64,000 bases of DNA, from the NCBI RefSeq assembly GCF_902686445.1, contig NW_025920104.1, forward strand, positions 4,278,001-4,342,000, written 5' to 3'. The notes under the pieces are model-generated. The model was not told where the DNA came from, did no database searches, and saw nothing but the letters and a program-made list of their open reading frames with translations. The position numbers and the translations under genes are program-made. How positions within the stretch are numbered: position 1 is the first letter of the stretch; each line of letters begins with the position of its first letter. This DNA is from Sciurus carolinensis. Lineage: Eukaryota; Chordata; Mammalia; Rodentia; Sciuridae. Positions 10,514-23,226 of the stretch are shown here, piece after piece.

Positions 10514-10804
10514 ATGAGTTTGACCTTTAGGCTATATCATCAGCAACTTCTTGAAGAAGATGATGCTCACCAGGTTGCAAATGGCAGGATCTTCCAAATG
10601 ACAACTGCACAAGTCTTTGGCAATTACCCAGCTTCTTGGGCAAACTCCAGTCACTGTGCAACTGAAGTAGACTTGCACAGCTCAGCACTTTCCATGTGCA
10701 CCTCCTTGGCATCTGAAAAAGCAAGAGGTGAGGACCAAAGAGCAGTCCTTGGTCCTGTCTTTTCTCACTCAGTTTTCCTTGGCATTGGGCTGCAAATATC
10801 TTGA
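10514..10804 (+). other. Array piece A, open copy (unit 2), 96 codons
   Basis: Open frame with the segments LYHQQLLEEDDAHQVANGR and ALSMCTSLASEKARGEDQ. A strong donor-like GCAAGAG|GTGAGG follows codon ~71 (border 10727/10728) and a weak acceptor-like CTTTAG precedes the LYHQQ part. The frame stays open past the donor, so coding and chance cannot be separated. No protein family recognised. Confidence 0.3.
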
Positions 10805-11053
10805 AGTCAAATTGTATGACTCGGGGATGCATAGGGGTTAGCTCCTGCTGAGAGCCTTCAGGAGGAACTGGGAGAATTACAACCTAGTCTCCCAGTTTCA
10901 CAGGATGTCCAGTGTCCAGAGGAATAATGTCCTTTTTTAGACTGTTGTTAAATTGGATGGAGGTACTGAAGAGATGCAATGTAGAATTGGGTGAAGGTTA
11001 TGTTGTTCTCATGTTTACCATGGTTTTGGGACTGAGCGGATTGTGCTTTGCAG

Positions 11054-11122
11054 TGTCAAGAAAGACTCAAAAAACGCTCTAAGAAAGAAGTCAAAATGAA
11101 AGAAGGAAAGCAGAGACACTAG
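11054..11122 (+). pseudogene. Array exon-like block B, unit 2
   Basis: 69 bp with CTTTGCAG acceptor and GTACGT donor. Translates CQERLKKRSKKEVKMKEG..., ending in an in-frame TAG at the last codon. Confidence 0.5.
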
Positions 11123-11924
11123 GTACGTGGCATATTGGTGGTGGATAAAGACAGTTCAAGAAATTATATGATGCTAAAATGTGAAAATGCATGAGTATAC
11201 ACACTTCCTGCTCACAAAGGCCTATCACGCATTTGGCTGTTCCTTAACATGTCCTCTTGGAAATCAAGTTTAGCCCATCTTGGGTATTCATGTTTGTTAT
11301 TGAGCCCAATGATTTAGACTAAATGTCTGATATTGATTAAGGTGCACTCTTGATCTTGAGAGGCATGCATCAGTGCTGCCTATCCCACAGTGAGGTTGTT
11401 CTCATTGAAGGTCAATGGAGTAGAGGGTGTGGTTTAAAGAAAGCATTTCTTACGCATTCTTGTGCTAAAAAAAAACTAAAAATCAGCATATTTATCACCA
11501 GCTCTTCTTCCATGCAATAGGAATGAGCAAGGAATTGAAAGGGCATTGATGTCCTCCCAAGTGGAATAAGGGTCAGTCACGAGGGGTCCTCACAGAATGA
11601 TCTGGCACTGAGAAACTCCTCTACCTGTACAGTATGTTGAAACAGAAGAGATGTCCTAGAATTTGGACAAATACCTTCAACAAACCCATTTTGTTAGCGT
11701 CCCTTCACTAAAGTTTGTTTTCAGCATTGAAAAGCTTCTGATTTTCTGGCATCCCCAAAATATCCTTACTCTTCCTTGCAGAGTATTTAGCCTTGAAGTT
11801 TTGAGCCATTCCTCTTGCAGCATGATGCATATTAACCTATGGTAAACTAACCTGTGAAAAAGTGTTCGCCATGCTAAGAGAAGGCTTTTGCTACATCCAC
11901 TGACATGTATTTTGCAAATTACTG

Positions 11925-12045
11925 GGCCTGGTAATAGTACACTTGGCCAATTCTCAGAGGGCCTGGTGCCACAGTGGCACTCATCTGGTCAAGGGAATGA
12001 ACACTTGGGTGAACAGACATTAGCTAGGTATTTCAGCATCTGAAG
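11925..12045 (+). pseudogene. Array exon-like block C, unit 2 (both splice borders lost)
   Basis: 121 bp; acceptor AG has become TG (TTACTG) and donor GT has become AT (GAAGATGAG). An in-frame TAG (CAT TAG) also interrupts it. Confidence 0.5.
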
Positions 12046-12537
12046 ATGAGTAGAAATTCCTCTGGAAAAGTCACTGAGGTCAAATTGTGAGTGCAGCCCA
12101 GTATTAAAGCAATAACAAAGGTGGTTGTCACTGGCAGGTGGAGTGATCACACTACCTCTCTCCTTGTCTGGCAGTTTCCTCCTGTCCTCCTTTCAACGTA
12201 CAGAGTGAATGACTACATGATCTCACTGTGAGCCATCAGATTAGCCAGTAACCTCCAATTGTAAGACCAACTCCCCAGGTTGCAGCTACCTCCTTTTAGG
12301 ACAATCACAGAAAGGAGGGGCAAATGAGCAGACTGTGAAGTTTCCCAATTCAAGGAACACATAAGGCATGGAGTTGAAAGGCACACTCCCCTGACCTGAG
12401 CTGTCATCAGCCAACATGCCTTGTGCCTGCTAGGGCCCTAGGTGAGTTTCCGAACTCTGCCAAATCCTGTGTATTCCCAGGCCTGGAGGAGTGGTTTTAG
12501 AGGTCAATGCGATGGAACTGGTGTAAGCTAGTGACCC

Positions 12538-12993
12538 ATGTGTCCTCATGCATTCCCCCATCCTTGTCTGGCCCCAGTCCTCAGGGAGGCTCACTGCCCA
12601 CAGCAGGATCTAGGTGACCTGGCTGTCATGGTGCCCAGAGCAGCCAAACCAGAACAACGCCACCTCATGGGACTAGAAGGTAGTTTGATTTGTCAGTTAT
12701 CAGCGGGTGCCCTGTCCTTTCTGTACCTGGAAATATCCACGGCTGATCTGCTGCCCAACGCACACCCCATAGCTACACCTCAAGATGGTCAAGATGTTAG
12801 AATCCCATTTCTGAAAGATTGGGTCCCTGGACCTCTCTCCATTTCTCTATCCTCTTACCATCACCATGGAGTTGGAACTTCTTTTCAATGGCAGCCTGAA
12901 GCAGCCAGATCCAGAAGTCTCTCTCGTTGCCATAGGAACTGTGACACCACCGCCTTCTTAGACAGCCCCTCTATAACTTCAGGCGCTGTCTGA
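12538..12993 (+). other. Array region D: longest ORF of the array (unit 2, 151 codons)
   Basis: Contains QQDLGDLAVMVPRAAKPEQR and a later Ser-rich part. The first half follows a CCCACAG acceptor-like site shared by units. In other units the frame is split (for example 8508-8861, 17107-17514, 28521-28730 and 28767-28958), so the length may be chance. No domain recognised. Confidence 0.2.
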
Positions 12994-14091
12994 AGTGCAG
13001 GCATGAGGTCACAGGTGCCACTCCTCAATATCTAGGTGGCCTAAAAATCAGAGAAAACATCTGGGGAGAGAGAAAGTGCGCGCTCTGACCGAAGCCAGGA
13101 ACCTCTGTTCCCTTTACACCTGTCATGCCCGAAACCTGTCCCTTCCACTGAGAATACAGTCACTCCCATCTTTTGCTCTCATGACACAGGAGCACTGGAA
13201 ACCAAAATGAGTCTGTTTTCAGAAAGGAACAGATTGCCCTGAAAAAAACTGAGAGCTCACGGATATGACATTCAGCCACTTATCTCACTCCATTGAATCT
13301 TGAGAGAAAGAGCAGCAAAAGTATATAGCAGCAGGGGACATTGGATGAGGAAGTTTTTGTTTTTTTTTTTTTTTTTTTTTTTGCTTTTTGTTATTCCTGC
13401 TTTTTGTTATTTGTTATCAGTCCTTGGATCTCAGAACCTGAGAGTAATCAACACTTCCCCTTAACTGTGTAAATTTACTGCCAAGAACTGACTGTGTTTC
13501 TGAGGCATTCCCTCATTTAGGGAAAAAGCTTTGCCCAGGAAAAACAATTTCCTGTACCTCACCCATAAATGAGATGGAATTTCAGATTCAGCACTTCTAC
13601 ATGTTTGTATATTTGGCCCAGATAACAACTGGGTAGAAATTGTCCAAGGAAAATGCCAGGAAGAAAAAGAGGACTGAGGAAGGAATCAGCAAATTGTGAG
13701 ATGAAGATCTAGGGATTGAGGTGGGAATGATCCCAGAACTCTCCCTTGATAAAAACAACCTGAGCATATTCTGATTCCCACATAAGCCTGCCTCTCCTCC
13801 TACTTTCCCCAGGGATCATTGCTCACTGTCATATTTTTCTGCTCAGTAATCAGCTACAACTCTTCTCCTGTGTCAATAGTCAAGATTAAAGTTTTTCCCT
13901 CATGTCTCACATCTAGATTTCCATCTTGATGTGCACCAAATATTCCTTGCACAATTGGTGTGATAAGGAAGATGAAGAGCTTTTTAGAAACTTGTTTTAT
14001 TTATATGGAGCTAAGATTTCTGCAGAGTATTTGACAGATTCAGACCAGTCAGGGACCTATACTGTACATCAACGTGTCCCCTGCAAAATTT

Positions 14092-14160
14092 AGGAGATAG
14101 CTACTCTTGGAGAGCGATCAGCTAACATGCAAAAGGACCACACTTCGAATCCCCAGACCC
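14092..14160 (+). other. tRNA-Val-like element, unit 2 end
   Basis: GGAGATAGCT...GGAGAGCG, CAGCTAACATGC and CTTCGAATCCCCAGACCC match the layout of a tRNA (D arm, anticodon arm with TAAC, T arm). The B box is changed from GGTTCGAA to ACTTCGAA. A derived repeat, not a functional tRNA gene. Confidence 0.5.
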
Positions 14161-14267
14161 TCAGAAAAAGTGGGGACACAAGAACTCTTTTGAATATGCC
14201 AACCATCACCTCTCATCATTTTTTCCCTCTTTTCACCAACTGAATCCGCACACTTGAAAAAGAACCA

Positions 14268-14677
14268 TGTTGAGGGCTGTCTTGGACAAGATGGCACCTG
14301 GCAATGAGCCAAAGGGCACTGGGTACCAAAATAAGGAAGTACCCAAAAAGGTTGCTTGTGTACTAGTTCCTTGGAGACTTATGACGTGTTGACACCAGAC
14401 TCTAGGATTGGCTATCTAATATCATGCCGCACGTGGACAGCTTGTGATTCATATAGTGCTATGTTGACATTCCTCTGCATGCTCTCCTTTGTGAGAGAAA
14501 GCTTTGCTATAATTGGCTGATAAGCTAGGGGCCTGAGGGAGGAGAGAGGGAGAGGGTAGAAGAAGGGAGATAGTGGCAGAACAAAGGAGACAGGAAAACA
14601 GGGAGGACACAATAAATCTGGTCAACTAAAGATTGGTGGTGTCTCCTTTCTCCACATCGGTTCCACTGGATGGAACA
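14268..14677 (+). mobile_element. Solo LTR, ERVK/IAP-like (class II)
   Basis: Interrupts unit 3 at a point where all other units read straight through (GAACCAGGTGGACA). The element begins TGTTGAGGGC and ends GATGGAACA, with TGTT...AACA termini. It is flanked by AACCA (14263-14267) and AACAA (14678-14682), a 5-bp target duplication with one difference. AATAAA at 14611-14616 is a plausible LTR polyadenylation signal. No internal retroviral sequence is present, so it is the product of LTR-LTR recombination. Assignment to class II rests on termini and layout only. Confidence 0.85.
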
Positions 14678-15373
14678 AACAAGGTAGACACGAAAGACTT
14701 TTCCAATCAGACTTAAAGCATGAAGCTAAGCTTATACATAGTAGTACTTTCACAGACACCAGCATTTCTTTCCAGGAAATGTTCCTTGACATGAGTCAAC
14801 TCATAGGAACTCTTTTCTTAGCTCAAAATCATGAGTATGACCTTTAAGTTATATCATCAGCAACTTCTTGAAGAAGTCGATGCTCAACAGGTTGCAAATG
14901 GCTGTATCTTCCGAATCACAACTGCAGGAGTCTTTGGCTAATACCCAACTTCTTGGGAAAAAAGGTCAGCCACTGTGCAACTGAAGTGGACTTACACAGC
15001 TCAGCACTTTCCATGTGCACATCCATGGCATCTGGAAAAGCAGGAGGTGAGGAACAAAGAGAGCCGCCCTTTGCCCTCGCTTTTCTCAATCACTTGTCCT
15101 TGGCATTGGGCTGCAAATGTCTTAAAGTTAAATTGGAAATTTGGGGATGCCTTTGGGTTAGCTCCTGCTGAGAGCATTCAGGAGGAACTGAGGGAATTTT
15201 CAACCTAGTCTCCCAGTTTCATTGGACGTCCAGTGTCCAGAAGAATAAAGTCTTTTTTAGACTGTTGATAAATTGAATGGAGGTACTCAAGAGATGCAAT
15301 GTAGAATTGGGTGAAGGTTATATTTTTCTCCTGTGCACCAAGGTTTTCAGGCTGAGAGGATTGTGCTTTGCAC

Positions 15374-15442
15374 TGTCAAGGTAGACTCAAGAAACCAACT
15401 ATGAAAGAAGTCAAACTGAAAGAAGGAAAGCAGAGACACTAG
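15374..15442 (+). pseudogene. Array exon-like block B, unit 3 (acceptor lost)
   Basis: 69 bp; the acceptor AG is changed to AC (TTTGCAC). Donor GTATGT kept. An in-frame TAG at the last codon, as in unit 2. Confidence 0.5.
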
Positions 15443-16241
15443 GTATGTGGCATGTTGGTTGTGGATAAAGACTGCCCAAGAAATAAAATGATGCTAAAAT
15501 TGGAAAATGCATGAGGATACACTCTTCCTGCTCACTAAGGCCTAACACTCTTTTGGCTGCTCTTTAACATGTCCTCTTGGAAATCAAGTTTTGCCCATTT
15601 TGGGTATTCATGTTTCTTATTGAGCCCGATGATTTAGACTAAATGTCTGATATTGATTGAGGTGCACTCTTGATCTCGAGAGCCATGCATCAGTGCTGCA
15701 TGTGCCACAGTGAAGTCGTTCTCATTGAAGGTCAGTGGAAGAGCAGGTGTGGTTTAAAGAAAGCTTTTTCTCAGTGGCATTGTGCTAAAAATAGTACAAA
15801 TCAGCATATTTATCATCAGCTGTTCTTCCATACAATAGGAAAGAGCAAGGAATTGGAGAAGTCATTGATGTCCTCCCAAGTGGAATTAGGGTCAGTCAGG
15901 ATGGGTGCTCACAGAATGATCTGGCACTGAATACCGACTCATCCTGTACAGTATGTTGAAGCTGAACAAATGTCCCGGAATTTGGACATACACCTTCAAC
16001 AAACTCATTTTGTTAATGTCCCTTCACTAAAGTTTGTTTCAGCACCACAAACTTCTGCTTTTTAGGACCCCCCAAAAGGTCCTTACTCTTCCTTGCAGAG
16101 TGTTCAGCCTTGATGTTTTGTGCCATTCCTCTTAAAGCACGAGGCATATTCACCTATGGTATTCTAACCTGTGAAAATGTGTTCAGTATTCCAAGAGAAG
16201 GCTCTTGCTTCATTCACTGGCTTGTGCTCTACATCTTACAG

Positions 16242-16362
16242 GGCCTGGTAATAGGACACTTGGTCAATTCTCAGAGTGCTTGGTGCCACAGAGGCACTCA
16301 TCCTGTCAATGGAATGAACCATTGGGTGAAGAGACATTGGCTAAGTATTTCAGCATCTGAAG
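16242..16362 (+). other. Array exon-like block C, unit 3 (open)
   Basis: 121 bp, TACATCTTACAG / GTGAGTTG borders, open: GLVIGHLVNSQSAWCHRG then HPVNGMNHWVK...SISASEG. It lies in a longer ORF (16110-16424) that also crosses the putative intron borders. Confidence 0.45.
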
Positions 16363-18395
16363 GTGAGTTGAAATTCCTCTGGAAAATTCACCTATGTCAA
16401 ATTGTGAGTGCAGCCCAGTTGTAATGCAGTATCCAATGTGGTTGTCTCTGGTAGGTGGAGAGATCACAGTACATCTCTCCTTGCCTGGAAATTTCCTCCT
16501 GGCCTCTTTCAAATGTACTAAGTGAATGACTCTCTGATATCCCCGTGAGCCATCACAGCAGCCAGTAACCTCCACTGGTAAGAACAATTCCCCATGTTGT
16601 AGCTATCTCCTGTTAGGGCAATCACGGAAAGGAGGGGCAAAGGAGCGGACTGACTGTGACATTTCCCAATTCCAGAAGTACCTAAGGCATGGATTTGTGA
16701 TACACGCTCCCCTTTCCTCAACTGTCATCAGCCAACATGCCTTGTGCCTGCTAGGGCACTAGGTGAGTTTCCTTACTGGGTCAAATCCTGTGTATTCCGA
16801 GGCCTAGAGTCATGGTTTTAGCACAATGCTGATGGGGCTGGTGCTTAGCAGGTGACCCACATGTCCTCATGCAGACCCCCATCCTTGACTGGTCCTCAGT
16901 CTTCATGGAAGCTCACTGCCCACAGCAGGATCTAGGTGACCAGACTGTTATGGTGCCTGGTGTGGCCAAACAAGAACAACGCCACCTCGCGGGACTGAAG
17001 GGTAGTTTGATCTGTCAGTTTTAATCGGTTGTCCTGTCCTTTCTGGACCTGGAAATATCCACGGCTGATCTGCTGTCCCGTGCACACCCCATAGCTATAC
17101 CTCAAGTTGGCCAAGAAGATAGAATCCCATTTCTTGAAAGATCAAGCCCCTGGCCCTCTCTCCCTTCCTCTCTCCTCTTACCATCACCGCAGAACTGGCA
17201 CTTCTTCTCAATGGTGGTCTGAAGCAGCCAGAATCAGAAGTCTCTCTCATTGCCATGGGAACTGTGATGTCACCGCCTTCTCAGACTGCCCCTCTATGAC
17301 TTCAATCGCTGTTTCAAGTGCAGGCATGATGTCACAGACGACACTCCTCAATATCCAGGTGGCCTCAAAATTGGAAAAAACTTCTGGGGAGAGAGAAAGT
17401 GCGTGCTCTAACCGGAGCCTGGAACCTCTGTTCCCTTTACACCTGTCATGCCCGAAACCTGCCCCTTCCACTGAGAATACAGTCACTCTCCCGTCTTTTG
17501 CTCTCATGACATGAGAGCACTGGAAACCAAAGTGAGTCCATTTTCAGGGAGGAAGGGTTTGCAGTTGAAGGACTGAAGGTTCACGAATATGACATTGAGT
17601 CACTTATCTCACTCCATTCAATCTTGAGAGAAAGAGCAGCAAAAGCATCTAGCAGCAGGGGACAATGGATGAGGAAGATTTATTGTATTTCTTTGCTTTT
17701 TGTTATTCCTGCCACCATATATCGGTCCCTGGACCCCAGAATCTGAGTGCAATCAACACTTCCCCTTAACTATGTAAATTTAGTGCCAAGGAATGGCTGT
17801 GTTTCTGAGGCATTCCCTCATTTAGGGAAAAAGCTTTGCCCAGGAGAAACAATTTCCTGTACCTCACCCATAAATGAGATGGAATTCCAGATTCAGCACC
17901 TCTACCAGTTTGTGCATTTGGCCCAGATATCTCCTGGGTAGAAATTGTCCAAGGAAAATGCCAGAAAGAAAAAAAAAGGACTGAGGAAGGAATCAGCAAA
18001 TTGTGAGATGAAGGTCTAGGAATTGAGGTGGGAATGATCCCAGAGCTCTCCCTTGATAAAAACAACCTGAGCATATTCTGATTCCCACATAGGCCTGCCT
18101 CTCCTCCTGCTGTCCCCAGGCTCCATGGTCACTGATACATTTTTCTGCTCAGTGATCAGCTCCAACCATTTTCTGCTTCTATAGAGAGGGATAAAGTTTT
18201 TCCCTCATGTCTCACATCTAGATTTCCATCATGATGTACTCCAAATATTCCTTGCAGGATTGTTGTGATAAGGAAGATGTAGAGGTCTTTAGGAACTGTT
18301 GTATTCATATGGAGCTAAGATTTCTGCAGAGAATTTGACAGATTCAGACCAATGGGGATCTATACCATACACCAAAGCGTACCCTGCAAAAGACA

Positions 18396-18462
18396 GGAGA
18401 TAGCTCCTCTTAGAGAGCGCTCAGCTAACCTGTGGAAGGACCATGCTTTGAATCCCCAGACC
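18396..18462 (+). other. tRNA-Val-like element, unit 3 end
   Basis: GGAGATAGCTCC...GAGAGCGCTCAGCTAACCTGTGGAAGGACC with GCTTTGAATCC as altered B box. Confidence 0.5.
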
Positions 18463-19255
18463 CTCAGACAAAGCGGGGACACAAAAACTCTTTTGAATGT
18501 ACCAACCATCACCTCTCTTCTTTTTTTCCCTCTTTTCACCAACTGAATTGACCTACTTGAAAAAGAACCAGGTGGACATGAAATCAGTTTCCAATCAGAC
18601 TTTCAGCATGAAGTTAATGTTAGACATAGCAGTACTTTCACGGACACCAGAATTTCTTATCAGATGTTCCTTGACATGAGTCAACTCTCAGGAACTCATT
18701 GGTTAGCTCAAATCCATGAGTATGCTCTTTAGGTTATATTATCAGCAACTTCTTGAAGAAGATGATGCTCACCAGGTTACAAAAGGCAGTATATTCCAAA
18801 TCACAACTGCATGAGTCTTTTCCAAATTCCTGGCTTCTTGGGCTAACTCCAGCCACTGTGCAACTGAAGTGCACTTGCACAGCTCAGCACTTTCCATGTG
18901 CACATCCATGGAATCTGGAAAAGCAGGAGGTGAGGACCAAAGAGAGCCACCATTGGTCCTGTCTTTTCTCACTCAGTTTTCCTTTGCATTGTACTGCAAA
19001 TGTCTTGAAGTCAAATTGGAAATTCAGGGATGCCTTTGGGTTAGCTCCTGCTGAGAGCATTCAGGAGGAACTAGGGGAAATTTCAACCTAGTCTCCCAGT
19101 TTCATTGGATGTCCAGTGTCCAGAAAAAAAGTCCTATTTTAGACTGTTGTTAAATTGGATGGAGGTACTGAAGAGATGCAATGTAGAATTGGGTGAAGGT
19201 TATGTTGTTCTCATGTTTCCCATGGTTTTGGGACTGAGCGGATTGTGCTTTGCAG

Positions 19256-19324
19256 TGTCAAGATAGACTCAAGAAACCATCTATGAAAGAAGTCAAACTG
19301 AAAGAAGGAAAGCAGAGACACGAG
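19256..19324 (+). pseudogene. Array exon-like block B, unit 4 (donor lost)
   Basis: 69 bp, open through the last codon (GAG). Acceptor CTTTGCAG kept; donor is ATACGT. Confidence 0.5.
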
Positions 19325-20122
19325 ATACGTGGTATGCTGGTGGTGGATAAGACTCTCCAAGAAATAGAATGATGCTAAAATTGGAAAATGCATGAGGATA
19401 CACTATTCCTGCTCACTAAGGTCTATCACTCTTTTGACTGATCTTTAACATGTTCTATTGGAAATAAAGTTTTGCCCATTTTGGGTATTCACATTTGTTA
19501 TTGAGCCCGATGATTTAGACTAAATGTCTGATATTGATTGAGGTGCACTCTTGATCTCGAGAGCCATGCATCAGTGCTGCATGTGCCACAGTGAGGTCGC
19601 TTCCATTGAAGGTCAGTGGAGTAGAAGGTGTGGTTTAAAGAAAGCTTTTCCTCAGTGGCCTTGTGCTGAAAAAACTACAAATCAGCATATTTATCATCAG
19701 CTGACCTTCCATGCAATAGGAAAGAGCAAGGAATTGGCAAGGGCATCGATGCTCTTCCAAGTGGAAATATGGTCAGTCACGATGGGTGCTCACTGAATGA
19801 TCTGGCACAGAGTACCTCCTCGTCCTGTACAGTATGTTGAAGCTGAACAAATGTCCTGGAATTTGGACATACACCTTTAACAAACTCATTTTGTTAGTGT
19901 CCCTTCACTAAAGTTTGTTTCAGCACCAACAAACTTCTGCTTTTTGGCCACCCCAAATGGTCCTTACTCTTCCTTGCAGAGTATTCAGCCTTCATGTTTT
20001 GTGCCATTTCTCTTGCAGCATGATGCATATTCACCTATGATATTCTAACATGAAAAAGTGTGTTCAGCATTCCAAGAGAAGGCTCTCACTTCTTCCACTG
20101 GCTTGTGCTCTACATCTTACAG

Positions 20123-20243
20123 GGCCTGGTAATAGGACACTTGGCCAATTCTCAGAGAGCCTGGTGCCACAGAGGCAATCATCCTGTCAATGGAATGAAT
20201 CGTTGGGTGAAGGGTCATGGGCTAGGTATTTCAGCATCTGAAG
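20123..20243 (+). other. Array exon-like block C, unit 4 (open)
   Basis: 121 bp with intact AG/GT borders, open: GLVIGHLANSQRAWCHRG then NHPVNGMNRWVKG...GISASEG. Confidence 0.45.
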
Positions 20244-22298
20244 GTGAGTTGAAATTCCTCTGGAAAAGTCACCTATGTCAAATTGTGAGTGCAGCCCAGT
20301 TGTAAGGCAGTATGCAATGTGGTTGTCCCTGGCAGGTGGAGAGATCACAGTACATCTCTCCTTGCCTGGAAGTTTCCTCCTGTCCTCCTTACAAGGTACT
20401 CAGGGAATGACTCCCTGATCTCCCTGTGAGCCATCACAGCAGCCAGTAACCTCCACTGGTAAGAACAACTCCCCAGGTTGCAGCTGTCTCCTGTTAGGGC
20501 AATCATGAAAGGAGGGGCAAAGGAGCAGACTGATTGTGACGTTTCCCAATTCCAGGAGCACCTAAGGCATGGAGTTGTGATGCATGCTCCCCTTCCCTCA
20601 GCTGTCATCAGCGAACATGCCTCATGCCTGCTAGGGCCCTAGGTGAGTTTCCTTACTTGGCCAAATCCTGTGTATTCTGAGGCCTTGTGTCATGGTGTTA
20701 GAGGACAATGGTGATTGGGCTGGTTCCAAGCAGGTTACCCACATGTCCTCATGCAGATCCCCATCCTTGCCTGGTCCCCAGTCTTCATGGAGGCTCACTG
20801 CCCACAGCATGATCTAGGTGCCTGGGCAGTCATGGTGACTTTTGGGGCCAAACCAGAACAGTGTCATCTTGCGAAACTGGAGGGTAGTTGATCTTTCAGT
20901 TTTCATCGAGTGCTCTGTCCTCTGGACCTGGAAAGATCCATGGCTGATGTGCTGCCCTGCGCACACTCCATAGCTACACCTCAAACTGGGCAAGAAGATA
21001 GAATCTCATTTCTTGAAACATCGGGCCCCTGGCACTCTCTCCCTTCCTCTTTCCTCTTACCATCATTGCGGAGTTGGTGCTTCTTTTCAATGGTGGTCTG
21101 AAGGAGCCAGAAGAAGAAGCCTCTCTGGTTGCTATGGGAACTGTGACAATACCGCCTTCTCTGACTGCCCATCTATGACTTCAAGTGCTGTCTGAAGTAC
21201 AAGCATGAGGTCACAGATGCCACTCCTCAATATCCAGGTGGCCTGAAAATTGGAGAAAACCTCTGGGTAGAGAGAAAATGCATTCTCTGACCAAAGCCTG
21301 GAAGCTCCATTGCCTTTACACCCATCATGTCCGAAACCTGCCCCTTCCACTTAGAATACAGTCACTCTCCTATCTTTTACTCTCAGTACTGGGAGCACTG
21401 GAACCAAAATGAGTCCATTTTCAGAGAGGAACAGATAGTAGTTGAAGGACTGAGAGTTCACGGATATGACATTCAACCACTTATCTCACTCCATTGAATC
21501 TTGAGAGAAAGAGCAGCAAAAGTATATAGCAGTATATAGCAGCAGGAACATTGGATGAGGAAGTCTTTGTTTTTGTTTTTGTTTTTTTTTTTTTTTTTGC
21601 TTTTTGTTATTCCTGCCACCATATATCAGTCCTTGGACCTCAGAACCCGAGAGCAATCAAACATTCCCTTAACTGTGTTAATTTACTGCCAAGGTGTGGC
21701 TGTGCTTCTGAGGCATTTCCTCATTTAGGGAAAAAGCTTTGCCCAGAAAAAACAATTTTCTGTACCTCATCCATAAATGAGATAGAATTCCAGATTCAGC
21801 AGCTCTACCGATTTGTGCATTTGGCCCAGATATCTCCTGGGTAGAAATTGATCAAGGAAAATGCCAGGAAGAAAAACAAGACTGAGGAAGGAATCAGCAG
21901 ATTTTGAGATGAAGGTCTAAGGATTGAGGTGGGAATGATCCCAGAGCTCTCCCTTGATAAAAACAACCTGAGCATACTCTGATTCCCACATAGGCCTGCC
22001 TCTCCTCCTGCTGTCCCCAGGATCCATGCTCACTGATACATTTTTCTGCTCAGTGATCAGCTACAACCCTTCCCCTGCATCAATAGACAGGGATAAAGTT
22101 TTTCCCTCATGTCTCACATCTAGATTTCCATCTTGAAGTATACCAAATATTCCTTGCAGGATTGTTGTGATAAGGAAGGTGAAGAACTCCTTAGGAACTT
22201 GTTGTATTCTTATGGAGTTAAGTTTTCTGCAGAGAATTTGACAGATTCAGACCAGTGGGGAATCTATTCCTTACATCAAAATGTACCCTGCAAAGGTT

Positions 22299-22367
22299 AG
22301 GAGATAGCTTCTCTTGGAGAGTGCTCAGCTAACATGTGGAAGGACCGTGCTTCGAATCCCCAGACCC
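22299..22367 (+). other. tRNA-Val-like element, unit 4 end
   Basis: GGAGATAGCTT...GGAGAGTGCTCAGCTAACATGTGGAAGGACC; GCTTCGAATCC as B box. Confidence 0.5.
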
Positions 22368-23157
22368 TCAGATGAAGCGGGGAGACAAGAACTCTTTTGA
22401 AAATGCCATCAACTCTCATCATTTTTTCTCTCTTTTCACCAACTGAATCGGCACACTTTAAAAAGAACCAGGTGGACATGAAATCAGTTTCCAATCAGAC
22501 TTTTGGCATGAAGCTAACCTTAGATGTAGCAATACTTTCACAGACACCAGAATTTCTTATCAGATGTTCCTTGACATGAGTCAACTCTCAGGAACTCACT
22601 GGTTAGTTCAAACTCATTAGTATGCTCTTTAGGTTATATCCTCAGCAACTTCTTGATGAAGATGATGCTCAACAGGTTGCAAATGGCAGTATCTTCCAAA
22701 TAACAACTGCATGAGTCTTTGGCAAATTCCCGGCTTCTTGAGCAAACTCCAGCCACTGTGCAACTGAAGTGGAATTGCACAGCTCAGCCCTTTCTATGAG
22801 CACCTCCATGGCATCTGGAAAAGCAAGAGATGAGAAACAAAGAGAACCTCCCTTGGCCCTGGCCCTTCTCACTCAGTTTTCCTTGGCATTTGGCTTCAAA
22901 TGTCTTAAAGTCAAATTGGAAATTCAGGGATGCCTTTGGGTTAGCTCCTGCTGAGAGCATTCAGGAGGAACTGGGGGAATTTTCAACCTAGTCTACCAGT
23001 TTTATTGGATGTCCAGTGTCCAGAAAAAAAAAGTCCTTTTTTAGACTGTTGTTAAATTGGATGGAGGTACTGAAGAGATGCAATGTAGAATTGTGTGAAG
23101 GTTATGTTGTTCTCATGTGCACCACAGTTTTGGTACTGAGTGGATTGTGCTTTGCAG

Positions 23158-23226
23158 TGTCAAGATAGACTCAAGAAACCATCTATTAAAGAAGTCAAAT
23201 TGAAAGAAGGTAAGCAGCGACACAAG
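23158..23226 (+). pseudogene. Array exon-like block B, unit 5 (donor lost)
   Basis: 69 bp, open through the last codon (AAG). Acceptor CTTTGCAG kept; donor is ATTCGT. Confidence 0.5.

Larger units (their letters stand above)
10279..14179 (+). repeat. Array unit 2
   Basis: Piece A is open (10514-10804). Piece B has both splice borders but ends in TAG. Piece C has lost both acceptor (ACTG) and donor (AT). Piece D contains the longest ORF of the array (12538-12993). T-run at about 13357-13382. Confidence 0.95.
14180..18481 (+). repeat. Array unit 3 (interrupted by a solo LTR)
   Basis: Piece A has TAA (GGC TAA). The piece B acceptor is CAC instead of CAG. Piece C (16242-16362) is open with intact borders. 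A 410-bp LTR lies at 14268-14677. Confidence 0.95.
18482..22385 (+). repeat. Array unit 4
   Basis: Piece A has TGA (GCA TGA). The piece B donor is ATACGT instead of GTACGT. Piece C (20123-20243) is open with intact borders. T-rich run at about 21569-21600. Confidence 0.95.

Noticed and set aside
14412..14612. 66-codon minus ORF
   Set aside because: Lies within the solo LTR on the opposite strand; chance.
8034..20243. Block C resembling a Spindlin/Tudor-like core (W..GN.PV...W.KG pattern)
   Set aside because: Only a handful of residues align and the spacing differs; neighbouring pieces A, B and D show no spindlin similarity.
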